A stretch of 64,000 nucleotides of DNA from Candidatus Thorarchaeota archaeon (GTDB taxonomy: Archaea > Asgardarchaeota > Thorarchaeia > Thorarchaeales > Thorarchaeaceae): the NCBI GenBank assembly GCA_029855935.1, contig JAGSHN010000031.1, forward strand, positions 62,001-126,000. The letters are read 5' to 3'. Made by a program: the position numbers and the translations under genes. Position 1 is the stretch's first letter, and every line of letters starts with the position of its first letter. Under the pieces are notes generated by a model that saw nothing but the letters and a program-made list of their open reading frames with translations, made no database searches and had not been told where the DNA came from. This document shows, piece after piece, positions 7,382-16,211 of this stretch.

Positions 7382-9001
7382 TCACCGTTCCCTCAGGCGC
7401 GGGTTCAGCACCTGGTCGAGTGTGTGACCAACGAACGTGAAGGCCAGCGACAGGAGAGTGATCATCAGTCCCGGGAAGACGACCACCCACCACGCACCGT
7501 TGCTGAAGCCACCAGCAGCCTGGGCGTCGGCGAGCATGCGTCCCCAGCTGGGTTGGCTGGGATCAGTCAGTCCGAGGAAGGAGAGGCCAGCCTCTGAGAG
7601 GATTGCGCCTACGACGCCCAGCGTGATGTCGGCAAAGAGTATGGGTGTCACGTTGGGGAGGATGTGCCTGAATATGATGTAGGTGTCTGAGGCACCGATG
7701 GCACGCGCGGACTCCACGTATGCCTTGTTCTTCTCGGCCATAACTTGAGACCGAATCAGCCGTGACGTACCGGTCCATCCAAGTATCGCTATGACGACGA
7801 TGATGTTCTCAATGGTTGGTCCGAGGAACGCCGCGAGCACCATCATAAGCGGCAGTCCCGGGATGACGAGCAGAAAGTCAACGATTCGCATCAGTATCTC
7901 ATCGATTTTCCCGCCGAAATATCCCGATGTCAGACCGACAATCACACCGACACCGCTAGAGAGAAGGGTGGCCAAGATACCGATTGTCAGGCTGATTCGT
8001 GTTCCGAACACCAGCTGAGACCACGCGTCAGCACCCTTGTCGGTGGTCCCCAATAGGCCAAAGTAGGGCCCGTAGGCGTAGACGCTCACGTGGGTTATGT
8101 CGACTGATACGGAGCCGTCGTAGTCATGCCAGTTAAGAAACATGTTCTTGGTGGGCGCAAGACCCACAGCCAGTGTCAAGACATCCGTGGGATCCTCTTG
8201 ACCATTGCCGTTGTCCACCATTCCGCCCCACGCCTCAAGGATGTCAAACCAGCTCAGGTCCATCCCACGGGTGATGTCGGTATTCGAGTACGGTGGGTAC
8301 GACTTGTAGATCATCCTCCAGTTGCCTGACGAGTCGATGAGCCAGGCGTAGACCTTGAACATCAGGCCGCCATCAGACTTTGTTGCAAAGTCACCGCTGA
8401 GATGAACTCTCAGCCTGATGCTGACATTCACGTCGCTTGGCAAGCGCTCGTACGGCCAATCAAAAGACTGCGTGAAATAGACGAAGTCACGTACATCGGG
8501 CATCTGGCTTGAGGCATTGAATGGCAGATTGAAACGCGGACGGTCACTACTGTTGTGCATCCAAGTCAGACGGACATAATTCTCGTCCCCGGGACCAGTA
8601 CTCAGATGATGACTTCCCGTGAAGTATGAGTGGTTGCCGTAGGTCTGCGAGCCGTAGAACTGAATGTGATTAGTCTGTAGCGGATCGTCAGGAGTATATG
8701 TCATCGATAGGTCGGGGTCGGGCAGGTACTCGCCAGTCTGTACGGCTCCCGGGTCAAAGACGCTCATCCACGATGGCGCAAGGAACGAAGGGGCTATCTT
8801 GTTGCCGGGGGAGGGGTTGTACGACACAAAGTATGGCGCGCCTATTGCCAAGACGATAAAGAATGTGAGAATGGCAACACCAATTACACCCATCCTGTGA
8901 CGTTTGTACTCGCCCCAGAAGGTCACCCAGCCGATGTACCAATTGCTGTCGCGCCAGCTCTTCGTCGCCTTCGACAATACAGTCACCTTCTTGGCTCGCA
9001 A
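7382..9001 (-). CDS. DppC-type ABC permease with a large extracytoplasmic domain (paralogue 1)
   Basis: 539 residues, about 240 more than a usual DppC. Order: cytoplasmic N-terminus with NWYIGWVTFWGEYKRHRMG, first membrane segment (about 38-57), an outer domain of about 250 residues (about 60-310) with aromatic-rich strands such as FVYFTQSFDWPYERLP, then the conserved permease core with five membrane segments. The ATPase-contact loop is EKNKAYVESARAIGASD, the EAA motif. It would pair with the DppB at 14126 and the OppD/OppF ATPases at 22835-24892. TTG 9001 is used, with GGGAGAGGTG just upstream. The last third is nearly identical in DNA to the paralogue at 25672. Confidence 0.9.
   Translation of the reverse strand: MRAKKVTVLSKATKSWRDSNWYIGWVTFWGEYKRHRMGVIGVAILTFFIVLAIGAPYFVSYNPSPGNKIAPSFLAPSWMSVFDPGAVQTGEYLPDPDLSMTYTPDDPLQTNHIQFYGSQTYGNHSYFTGSHHLSTGPGDENYVRLTWMHNSSDRPRFNLPFNASSQMPDVRDFVYFTQSFDWPYERLPSDVNVSIRLRVHLSGDFATKSDGGLMFKVYAWLIDSSGNWRMIYKSYPPYSNTDITRGMDLSWFDILEAWGGMVDNGNGQEDPTDVLTLAVGLAPTKNMFLNWHDYDGSVSVDITHVSVYAYGPYFGLLGTTDKGADAWSQLVFGTRISLTIGILATLLSSGVGVIVGLTSGYFGGKIDEILMRIVDFLLVIPGLPLMMVLAAFLGPTIENIIVVIAILGWTGTSRLIRSQVMAEKNKAYVESARAIGASDTYIIFRHILPNVTPILFADITLGVVGAILSEAGLSFLGLTDPSQPSWGRMLADAQAAGGFSNGAWWVVVFPGLMITLLSLAFTFVGHTLDQVLNPRLRER
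7404..7904 (-). repeat. 501 bp near-identical inverted repeat, copy 1 (inside dppC paralogue 1)
   Basis: The minus-strand sequence here matches the plus strand at 26754..27254 over the same length, with perfect blocks more than 60 bp long that include silent third positions, separated by short mismatch patches. Identity stops abruptly at both ends although both genes continue. This looks like a gene-conversion tract between the two paralogues. Confidence 0.75.
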
Positions 9002-9122
9002 GCACCTCTCCCGTCAGGATATCCAGGGCTTTGCATGACAGCCAGCGTGCGCGAGCCTTCAAACACCTTATCAAGATTGTGGACTGCGTACAACGCACGT
9101 TCAGTAAACCCTAAAGCCCAGC

Positions 9123-10304
9123 TTGTCGAGACTCAGAGTCAGTGACTTGGCGGTGGAAAACTTGAGAACAGACAGCCAGCTTTCCGACGAGGATGTTGCC
9201 ATGACAGTGCCGGCGCAGGAGTCGCCCGAATACGTGAGGACAAGCCTCGCCGCTGCGATGACGATTGGAAAGGTGCAAGGGAGATTCTATAGAGATGCCA
9301 AACTGTACTGTATCAACATCCTGTTGACGTACGACGAGGGGTGTCACGCCAAGTGTGCCTACTGTGGCCTCTCGGGGTCGCGGCAGACCGAGAGGGAGTG
9401 GACAGAGAACTCTTTCATCAGAGTGGACTGGCCCGTCTTTCCCGTCGAGGACATAAAACAGGCATTGCATGATGGTACCTGTCCACACGTTGAGAGGGTC
9501 TGTGTGTCAATGATCACCCACAGACGGGCTCGCGAAGACTGCCTCACAGTGGTCAGGGATCTAAGGGATGTCATCCCACATATCTCGGTGCTCATAACTC
9601 CCACAATCATCAACCGCGACTGGCTTGAGCGGGCCAAGGAGGCGGGAGCAGACAAGGTCGGGATAGCGATAGACGCTGCCACACCAGAGATCTTTGAGAA
9701 ACTGAGGGGGAGAGGAGTGAGAGGCCCTCACAAATGGGAGAGATACTGGCAGACGGTGGCAGACGCTGTCGAGATATTCGGGCCTGAGAATGTTGGCATA
9801 CACCTGATAGTGGGCATCGGCGAGACCGAGAGGGAGATGGTGATGGCAATCCAGAGGGCCCAGAATCTAGGTGCGAGAACACACCTATTCTCGTTCTTCC
9901 CAGAGGAGGGATCGGTGATGGAGGACTGGCCACAGCCCCCCATTGGCGCCTACAGACGGGTGCAGCTGGCCCGCTACATCATAAACAAGGGCATTGGTTC
10001 GGCGCACGACATGCAGTTCAACGAGAGAGGACAGATCGTGTCCTTCGGCATCGCCGATGACGTGCTCGAACAGGTGATTGCTGATGGAGAGGCCTTTATG
10101 ACATCAGGCTGCAGCGGGGAAACAATGGACAACGCGTGCAACAGGCCTTTCGGCAACTGCACACCCTATCAGGCCTCTGTCGGCCACTGGAGAAACTTCC
10201 CAATGCGACCGTCACCAGAGGACATTGAGCTGGTTCGGCAACAGATCTGGGACTACTCAACAGAATACCACGAGCCAGAGGTCGATAGCGATATTGAGCG
10301 ATGA
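9123..10304 (+). CDS. Radical SAM protein, probable lipoyl synthase component (LipS1/LipS2 type)
   Basis: 393 residues from TTG 9123; ATG 9201, preceded by GAGGATG, is an alternative start giving 367. The radical SAM cluster motif is CHAKCAYC (CX3CX2C), followed by a TIM-barrel with IGIGETEREM-like glycine turn (LIVGIGETEREMV). The C-terminal part holds further cysteines, SGCSGETMDNACNRPFGNC, which could bind the auxiliary iron-sulfur cluster that donates sulfur, as in lipoyl and biotin synthases. It is followed by a second, different radical SAM protein, a lipoate-protein ligase and a flavoprotein. That neighbourhood is the one known for the archaeal two-protein lipoyl synthase, in which both proteins are needed to insert sulfur at C6 and C8 of an octanoyl group. 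Which of the two names applies cannot be settled here. Confidence 0.75.
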   Translation: MSRLRVSDLAVENLRTDSQLSDEDVAMTVPAQESPEYVRTSLAAAMTIGKVQGRFYRDAKLYCINILLTYDEGCHAKCAYCGLSGSRQTEREWTENSFIRVDWPVFPVEDIKQALHDGTCPHVERVCVSMITHRRAREDCLTVVRDLRDVIPHISVLITPTIINRDWLERAKEAGADKVGIAIDAATPEIFEKLRGRGVRGPHKWERYWQTVADAVEIFGPENVGIHLIVGIGETEREMVMAIQRAQNLGARTHLFSFFPEEGSVMEDWPQPPIGAYRRVQLARYIINKGIGSAHDMQFNERGQIVSFGIADDVLEQVIADGEAFMTSGCSGETMDNACNRPFGNCTPYQASVGHWRNFPMRPSPEDIELVRQQIWDYSTEYHEPEVDSDIER

Positions 10305-11289
10305 GATAGACAGCGTCTTTCGAATGCCTGGTGGAGAGCTTAAGACGCTGTATGACAGGGCATTCAGGATAGGTCGGAGGGTCGCTGGCGACAGAATTGC
10401 GTTCTATGCACCAGGTATGGTGCACTATGACACAGAGTTCTACACCGCGACGGACCCGTATAGATTTCCTAGTATCTCAATCACAGGAGCAGCCTGTTCA
10501 CTGAACTGCGAGCATTGCAGTGGGCATCTCCTAGAGACTATGATTCCGGCCCCGACACCAGAGGCGCTGTGGCAGGTCCTGAAGAAGGTCAAGGAGAAGG
10601 GAGGCGAGGGCTGTCTCATCAGTGGAGGATCGACCGCCCGCGGTGACGTTCCTCTGACAAGGTTCGTGCCGACAATTGCACGAGCCAAGCGAGAGCTCGG
10701 GCTGAGCATCGTCGTCCACACTGGTGTGGTGTACAGTGATACTGTTGAGCAGCTGGCGCGCGCGGGAATTGATGGTGCCATGCTGGACATCATAGGTTCA
10801 AGGGACACTATGAGGGAGGTCTATCATCTCGACCTTGCACCAGAGGTCTTTGACAGGTCGATGCAACTGCTGAGCGACTTTGGCATTCCTATGATGCCAC
10901 ACATTGTCGTCGGTCTGTACTACGGGAAGCTGAGGGGCGAGGCGGAGGCGATTCGGATGATATCGAAGTACAATCCCGAGTCCGTCATTGTTGTGGCCTT
11001 CAAACCTCTCGACAACACCCCGATGGAGAGTACGACGCCGCCTAGTCCGACTGACATCTCGCGGGTCATCTTGGCCGCACGACTCCAGATGCCAGATGTC
11101 CCACTCATCCTCGGCTGTGCCCGGCCCCACGGTGAACATCGTCGTGTGACGGACGTGTTGGCGCTGAGATGCGGTGTGAATGGTATTGCATATCCGACGG
11201 AAGAGGCGTATGAGGCGGCACGTGAGATGGGCCTCAAGGTAGTCATGTCGAACAAGTGTTGCTCGCTGATTGCAGATACTTTGAGATGA
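10294..11289 (+). CDS. Radical SAM protein, second probable lipoyl synthase component (LipS1/LipS2 type)
   Basis: About 331 residues. The cluster motif is CSLNCEHC (CX3CX2C) near residue 65, after SISITGAA, with barrel strands such as GGEGCLISGGS and MMPHIVVGLYYG. Cys residues at the C-terminus (LILGCARPHG, ALRCGVNG and SNKCCSL) are candidates for an auxiliary cluster. The frame is open from 10225, but TTG 10294 is favoured: it follows GAGGTCGAT and overlaps the upstream stop by 11 nt, as in a coupled operon. ATG 10324 is also possible. It belongs to the biotin-synthase-like group, and its pairing with the upstream gene and a lipoate ligase supports a role in making lipoate rather than biotin. 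Confidence 0.75.
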   Translation: MSDEIDSVFRMPGGELKTLYDRAFRIGRRVAGDRIAFYAPGMVHYDTEFYTATDPYRFPSISITGAACSLNCEHCSGHLLETMIPAPTPEALWQVLKKVKEKGGEGCLISGGSTARGDVPLTRFVPTIARAKRELGLSIVVHTGVVYSDTVEQLARAGIDGAMLDIIGSRDTMREVYHLDLAPEVFDRSMQLLSDFGIPMMPHIVVGLYYGKLRGEAEAIRMISKYNPESVIVVAFKPLDNTPMESTTPPSPTDISRVILAARLQMPDVPLILGCARPHGEHRRVTDVLALRCGVNGIAYPTEEAYEAAREMGLKVVMSNKCCSLIADTLR

Positions 11290-11319
11290 CGGCCGCACCA
11301 CCGGAGGACTGACAATAAG

Positions 11320-12924
11320 ATGAACGACGAATGGCGACTCCTTGATACTGGTGTGTTGACGGGTGCCGAGAATATGGCACTTGATGATGCCATCCTTGAG
11401 TGCCGCGCTCAGGGACGCACCCCGAACACCCTGAGATTTCTTCAGTTCAATCCGGCAACAGTGCTGGTGGGCTACCATCAGTCGGTGAAGCAAGAGGTCA
11501 GGGTGGAGTACTGTAGAAGGAATGGGGTCGACATAAACAGAAGAATCACCGGAGGCGGCACGATATTGTTCACCCCGACTTGCCTTGGATGGGAGATCTA
11601 CGCCGACAAGTCGGCGCCGGGAATCAGGGAACTACGCTGGGACCTTGACCGCCTTGCAAGAAAGGTCTGTCAGGGCGCTGTGGCTGGTATCCGAAGACTG
11701 GGCGTTGAGGCCGAGTTTCGACCTAAGAACGATATCGAAGTCGGGGGCCGAAAGATATCTGGCACTGGCGGCACCGAGCGAGGAGATGCCTTCATGTATC
11801 AGGGGACGCTCCTCATCGACTTCGACGTTGACCTGATGCTCAAGACGCTGAGAATCCCTGTGGAGAAGCTGAAGGACAAGGAGATAGACAGCGTCAAGCA
11901 GCGAGTCACCTGCCTCAAATGGGAACTAGGGGAGGTACCTCCACTCCAACGGATAAAGAGGTCCCTCGTGGAGGGGTTTGCAGAGGTCTTTCAGGCGGAG
12001 TTCAGAGAGGAGGAACTCTACGAATGCGAAACAGAACTGCTCAAGGAGAGGCTGCCATACTTCCGGTCTGAGGAATGGGTTCACCTCATCGAGCCGCCAG
12101 AGTGGACTCAGGGCCAAGTGACGGCACTTCGCAAGACACCCGGTGGGCTGGTACGCGTCTCAATCGCGCTGAACATTCAAGGAAACTTCATCGTCAGTGC
12201 CCTCATCACGGGAGACTTTCAGGTCTTTCCGCAGAGAGCAATAATGGACCTTGAGGCAAGGCTGAAGAATCTCTCAGCAGACGAGGAGTCAATCAGAGAG
12301 GCAGTCTATGATTTCTTCCAAGAAACAGAAACACGCATCTTTGGGGTGGAACCAGACGACCTCGTACAGATAATCCTCGAGGCCGTGAAGAAGAAGGCAT
12401 TCCACGTCATCGGGCTGAATCTGGAGGAGGCGGACCACATAATGACGGTCAACTTCATGCCGGATGAGCTGCTGGAGCAATATTTCGACTACGTGCTATT
12501 ACCCTATTGTGCAAAGCTGGTCGACTGTGACTACAGATGGATTGAGGGATGTGATGCGTGCGGTGGTTGTACAATCAGTCCGGTATACGCGCTCTGTGAA
12601 ACCCTCGGCATACCAGTGCGAACGATTCAGAACTTCGAACACCTGATTGAAACCATCAACGAGTTCAAAGAGAGGGGAGCACGTGGGTACATCGGGTCCT
12701 GCTGCCAGGGATTCTACACCAAACACCACGATGACTTTGTGGATACGGAGGTACCTGCCCTCCTAGTCGACGTTGACGACTCCACGTGCTACGAGCTCGG
12801 AGAGGAACAAGAGGCCTATATCGGTCAATTCGAGGGACAGACGTCACTCAAGGATGACTTGATGGTGAAGATCATTCGCGAACTTCACAGAAGAGGACGG
12901 ATTGGTGGGGTGAAATTCGATTAG
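11320..12924 (+). CDS. Lipoate-protein ligase (LplA-LplB) fused to a DUF116 cysteine-rich domain
   Basis: 534 residues in three parts. Residues about 1-250 form an LplA catalytic domain: RRITGGGTILF (lipoyl-AMP loop) and NDIEVGGRKISGTGG with the catalytic Lys. Residues about 255-345 resemble LplB, the accessory domain needed for activation (ALRKTPGGLVRVSIALNIQG). Residues about 365-534 form a DUF116 domain with many cysteines (PYCAKLVDC, EGCDACGGC, GSCCQGFY), which may bind an iron-sulfur cluster or handle thiols. The protein should attach octanoate or lipoate to a carrier such as GcvH. All three parts in one chain is unusual. It lies 30 nt after the second radical SAM gene. Confidence 0.85.
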   Translation: MNDEWRLLDTGVLTGAENMALDDAILECRAQGRTPNTLRFLQFNPATVLVGYHQSVKQEVRVEYCRRNGVDINRRITGGGTILFTPTCLGWEIYADKSAPGIRELRWDLDRLARKVCQGAVAGIRRLGVEAEFRPKNDIEVGGRKISGTGGTERGDAFMYQGTLLIDFDVDLMLKTLRIPVEKLKDKEIDSVKQRVTCLKWELGEVPPLQRIKRSLVEGFAEVFQAEFREEELYECETELLKERLPYFRSEEWVHLIEPPEWTQGQVTALRKTPGGLVRVSIALNIQGNFIVSALITGDFQVFPQRAIMDLEARLKNLSADEESIREAVYDFFQETETRIFGVEPDDLVQIILEAVKKKAFHVIGLNLEEADHIMTVNFMPDELLEQYFDYVLLPYCAKLVDCDYRWIEGCDACGGCTISPVYALCETLGIPVRTIQNFEHLIETINEFKERGARGYIGSCCQGFYTKHHDDFVDTEVPALLVDVDDSTCYELGEEQEAYIGQFEGQTSLKDDLMVKIIRELHRRGRIGGVKFD

Positions 12925-12934
12925 GAAGTTCGAT

Positions 12935-13981
12935 GTGATCGTTGTGGGTGGTGGGCCAGCAGGTGCCGCTACTGCGATTGTCAGTGCCCGACGTGGACAC
13001 AGAGTTTTACTCATTGAGAGAGGAGTCCCCCCACGACACAAGCCGTGCGGAGGGGTCCTCCCGCAGGTAGCCGAGGAGACCATTGAGGACATCATCGGTG
13101 TACCAATCCCCGAGGAGGTCTTCTCAGACCCGTCGCACCTTGGTCTCTACTACGTACCACCCTCAGGGAGAGAGAATGGCGGACGCGTCCGTGGCTACTC
13201 CATACTCAACGTTGACAGGGACGCATTCGATGACTGGATCCTCACACGAGCGATAGTGAACGGAGTCCAAGTGAAGTTCGGTGCCACCTTTGTTGGATTT
13301 GTTGACAAGTCGCACACGGAGGTCGTCTACTCAAGTCCCGAGGGGATACACAGGGCAAGGGCCAGATTCGTCGTGGGCGCAGATGGTGTCCGGTCAAGAG
13401 TTCGGGATGCTCTGGGTGGGGGACCTGTTCCGCTGCTCGTAGTGGCCCAGTACTATCTTCCTCGGCAGGCCGCGGGGGCCATTGCGAACTGCTTCTACGG
13501 GCTTTTCCGCGAGGACATCTCTCCCTCATACGCCTATGCTATTCCCAAGGACAAGTCGCTCATTGTGGGCACTGGGGTCTTGCCGAAACAGGAGCCAAAT
13601 GTAGCCGTGGCCATGCGGGCATTGCTACTGTGGATCAGAGAGGAGTTCGGCGTGGCCACGGAGACCATCCTGAGGAGAGAGGCGTGGGCCATACCATACG
13701 GATTCTTCAATCCGGGAGAGCGAAATGTCATCCTCGTCGGAGACGCGGCCGGTCTGTGCAATCCGCTCTCGGGAGAGGGTATCAGGCTCGCCATCGAGTC
13801 CGGAGAGGCCGCAGCTGACGCCATCGACCAGGCAACCAGAGACAGTGATGCTGCAGACATCTATCGCAGTGGTGTGAGGCGTATCGCGGACTTTGTCCAG
13901 TCGGTCAGAGAGACGATCGATGGCTGGTCGAACGGTGATAGAGAGCAGTTCGTGAGGGAAGAGCTGACAAGGAGAATGTGA
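12935..13981 (+). CDS. FAD-dependent oxidoreductase (geranylgeranyl reductase family), LipT-like
   Basis: 348 residues from GTG 12935. The N-terminal Rossmann motif is VVGGGPAGAATA, the FAD-binding GD motif is NVILVGDAAGLCNPLSGEGI, and the substrate region has KPCGGVLP, all typical of the geranylgeranyl-reductase-like flavoproteins. In this family members can saturate isoprenoids, but a related flavoprotein called LipT is found with lipoate-assembly genes, and its place right after the lipoate ligase favours that role. An in-frame ATT at 12920 would give the more usual start RKFDVIVVGGGPAG, overlap the ligase stop by 3 nt and lie 6 nt after GGTGA, so the annotated start may be 5 residues short. 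Confidence 0.75.
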   Translation: MIVVGGGPAGAATAIVSARRGHRVLLIERGVPPRHKPCGGVLPQVAEETIEDIIGVPIPEEVFSDPSHLGLYYVPPSGRENGGRVRGYSILNVDRDAFDDWILTRAIVNGVQVKFGATFVGFVDKSHTEVVYSSPEGIHRARARFVVGADGVRSRVRDALGGGPVPLLVVAQYYLPRQAAGAIANCFYGLFREDISPSYAYAIPKDKSLIVGTGVLPKQEPNVAVAMRALLLWIREEFGVATETILRREAWAIPYGFFNPGERNVILVGDAAGLCNPLSGEGIRLAIESGEAAADAIDQATRDSDAADIYRSGVRRIADFVQSVRETIDGWSNGDREQFVREELTRRM

Positions 13982-14069
13982 GTCATTCGCGTCCCCATCA
14001 AGGAGAGAGCGGACAGAACTCGCCAGTGGGAGTAGCATACTGTACTGTCTGATGGAGGAGTGGAGATGA

Positions 14070-14113
14070 TAAGAAAAAGGGGAGCGCATGGGGAGTACTA
14101 TGACTCCTCATGC
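14070..14113 (-). terminator. Hairpin terminator after dppB
   Basis: An 11 bp stem (GCATGGGGAGT with ACTCCTCATGC, one G-T pair) around a 6-base loop at 14086..14113, followed on the minus strand by CCCCTTTTTCTT. It sits 13 nt past the dppB stop, between it and the convergent flavoprotein gene. Confidence 0.7.
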
Positions 14114-14125
14114 CTGTTGCTCGGG

Positions 14126-15175
14126 CTATCCGTACTTGATTCGTGGATCAAGCACGCCGTACAGCAGGTCCGCCACGAAGTTGGCGAGCACCGCCGTGAT
14201 GGCGATGATCATAAAGATTGCCTGCACGACGGGATAGTCCAGCCGGACTAGACTATCGAAGATGTATCTGCCGAGCCCACGCCAGTTGAACACGGTCTCA
14301 GTAAGCGTTGCCCCGTTGATGAGGAAACCGAAGGTCATTGCAATGATTGTGACCATCGGCAGCAGCGCGTTCTTCAGACCGTGCTTGTAGAGGACTTGGT
14401 TCTCGTCAAGGCCCTTGGCCCGAGCGGTGAGAATGTAGTCCTCTGTCATGACGTCGATCAGGTTGTTGCGCATATACAGGAAGTATCCACCGTAGCCTCC
14501 GACGCCCAGAGCGACCATCGGCAATATCAGGTGGTGAAGGATGTTGCCGGCCACGTATAGTGGCCCCAGCGGGTCGTCTTTGACTGCCACCCAGAGTTCG
14601 TAGTCCATCGTACCTCGCAACGGGAAGCTAATCAGACCATTCGTCCATATTGGCATGTAGAAGGCAAAGACCATCAGGAGCAGCATTCCCAGCCAGAATA
14701 TGGGGAGGGCGTAGATGAACAGTGCCACTGTGACGGCGGTTACATCCTTTGTGGAGCCGGGCTCAGCAGCGACCTTCACACCAGTCCAGATGCCCAAGAT
14801 GATTGATACTATGGAGGAGGTCCCCATCAACAGCAGAGTGTTGGGAAGACGACTCATTATCTCATCGATGACAAGGCCCTTGCTGACAAAGGACCTGCCA
14901 AAGTTGCCGGTGAACATGTTGACGATGTAGCGCCAGAACATGTATATCCAGTCGAAGATGTCAGGGTCTGGTACCAGACCAAATCTGAGATAGATCTCCT
15001 CGAGAGCCTCACGGGTCAGGTTTCTCCGGAGGTTCTCGTCAATCATCAGGTCAACGGGACTGATGCCGAGTACAAACGTCGGAAGCCTGAACAGAAAGAA
15101 GTTGAAACAGACGACTGCAACTATCAGCAGGAACATGTAGATGCTTCGTCTGATGACGTATTCTCGGAGCCCCAA
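14126..15175 (-). CDS. DppB-type ABC transporter permease
   Basis: 349 residues. A first membrane segment (about residues 13-32), then an outer loop, then five segments of the binding-protein-dependent permease core. The EAA loop, which docks to the ATPase, is MTEDYILTARAKGLDENQ. The end LYGVLDPRIKYG is typical of DppB. Only one DppB is in the window, whereas there are two DppC paralogues, so this one may serve both. TTG 15175 is chosen because a perfect GGTGAT ribosome binding site lies 4 nt before it. Confidence 0.9.
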   Translation of the reverse strand: MGLREYVIRRSIYMFLLIVAVVCFNFFLFRLPTFVLGISPVDLMIDENLRRNLTREALEEIYLRFGLVPDPDIFDWIYMFWRYIVNMFTGNFGRSFVSKGLVIDEIMSRLPNTLLLMGTSSIVSIILGIWTGVKVAAEPGSTKDVTAVTVALFIYALPIFWLGMLLLMVFAFYMPIWTNGLISFPLRGTMDYELWVAVKDDPLGPLYVAGNILHHLILPMVALGVGGYGGYFLYMRNNLIDVMTEDYILTARAKGLDENQVLYKHGLKNALLPMVTIIAMTFGFLINGATLTETVFNWRGLGRYIFDSLVRLDYPVVQAIFMIIAITAVLANFVADLLYGVLDPRIKYG

Positions 15176-15361
15176 AGAATCACCTTCTCATACTATTCGT
15201 CACTCAGGTACCTAGTGGCGCTAAGTACCGTGTCACACTGGAGCACGAGCCTCCACCCCCATATAAGGATAATGTTCACCGCGGAGAGAGGCTGCTGCCG
15301 CTGGTGACCAGAGGAGTTTTAGGTTGCGTTCTCACCCCCGACTGCAGCAGGCGGGATCCAG

Positions 15362-16156
15362 ATGTCAGACCGGAGGAGACTGGCAGAGTTCGCGGTTCTC
15401 ATCTTCGCATACGTCTTGTTGTCCGCTACAGCAGGCCGAATCGTCCCCGAACAGATGGAGGACGCGGTTGCAACAGTCACATTCTTCGCAGTGCTATTTC
15501 TGATGTATGTCACCGTTGCGCTTTTCTTGGACAGAGAGGGGGGCGGATCGGTCTCCACTCTGGGGTTGCAACAAGATGGGAAGGCGGTGCAACAGATCTC
15601 AGCGGGCGTTCTGGCCGGCGTCGGCGCTGCAATGTCGGTCACGCTGCTGGCAATACTGCTCGGGGGTCAGCTACGCCCGGCGAGCGACGTGACTGCCGGG
15701 CTCCTCATCTCGACAGCGTCCATTGCCGTCATTGTATCATTTGTTGAGGAGCTGACCTATAGGGGATATCTCCTGACAAGGATGGAGAAGTGTCTTGGAC
15801 AACGCCTTGCCATCGTCGGAAGCTCTGTGTTCTTCTCGCTGATGCACTTCTCATGGTGGACTCCGCCCTATCAGGTCCCCCCATATCTCGTGGCGATGTT
15901 CACCGCCAATATCTTCGTCGGTGGATGCACCCTTGCACTTGCATACTACTGGTCGGGTAGAAGACTCTGGGCCCCGATGGCGTTCCACGCTTCGTGGAAT
16001 GTCGTGGCATACGCTCTCTTTCCGATATACCCTCGAGAGAACGTCACTCAGGTCATCCTGACCCAGATAGAGTGGGGAGCCACTACTCTAGTGGGCTTCG
16101 CCATCGGCATCATTCTTCTCTGGCTCCTACTCACGGAGGGAGAAAAACAGGTGTAG
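15362..16156 (+). CDS. CPBP family intramembrane metalloprotease
   Basis: 264 residues with about eight hydrophobic segments. The CPBP/Abi motifs are in order: EELTYRGYLL (motif 1, Glu-Glu and Arg), FSLMHFSWW (motif 2, His) and MAFHASWN (motif 3, His and Asn). These residues bind the catalytic zinc in Rce1-like proteases, which cut membrane-bound substrates or prenylated proteins. ATG 15362 starts shortly before the first membrane segment. It stands alone on the plus strand between dppB and the convergent NfeD gene. Its substrate is unknown; membrane immunity or prenyl-protein processing roles are both known for the family. Confidence 0.85.
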   Translation: MSDRRRLAEFAVLIFAYVLLSATAGRIVPEQMEDAVATVTFFAVLFLMYVTVALFLDREGGGSVSTLGLQQDGKAVQQISAGVLAGVGAAMSVTLLAILLGGQLRPASDVTAGLLISTASIAVIVSFVEELTYRGYLLTRMEKCLGQRLAIVGSSVFFSLMHFSWWTPPYQVPPYLVAMFTANIFVGGCTLALAYYWSGRRLWAPMAFHASWNVVAYALFPIYPRENVTQVILTQIEWGATTLVGFAIGIILLWLLLTEGEKQV

Positions 16157-16179
16157 GAGGCGGGCATAGAATCCGCCTC
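16157..16179. terminator. Hairpin between convergent CPBP and NfeD genes
   Basis: A perfect 7 bp stem GAGGCGG / CCGCCTC with a 9-base loop begins right after the CPBP stop codon. There is no T-run behind it, so it may act as a mRNA end-stabilising structure or a two-way stop rather than a classic terminator. Confidence 0.4.
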
Positions 16180-16211
16180 ACCACATAACTTCAGCGTGCT
16201 GATACTGTGCC

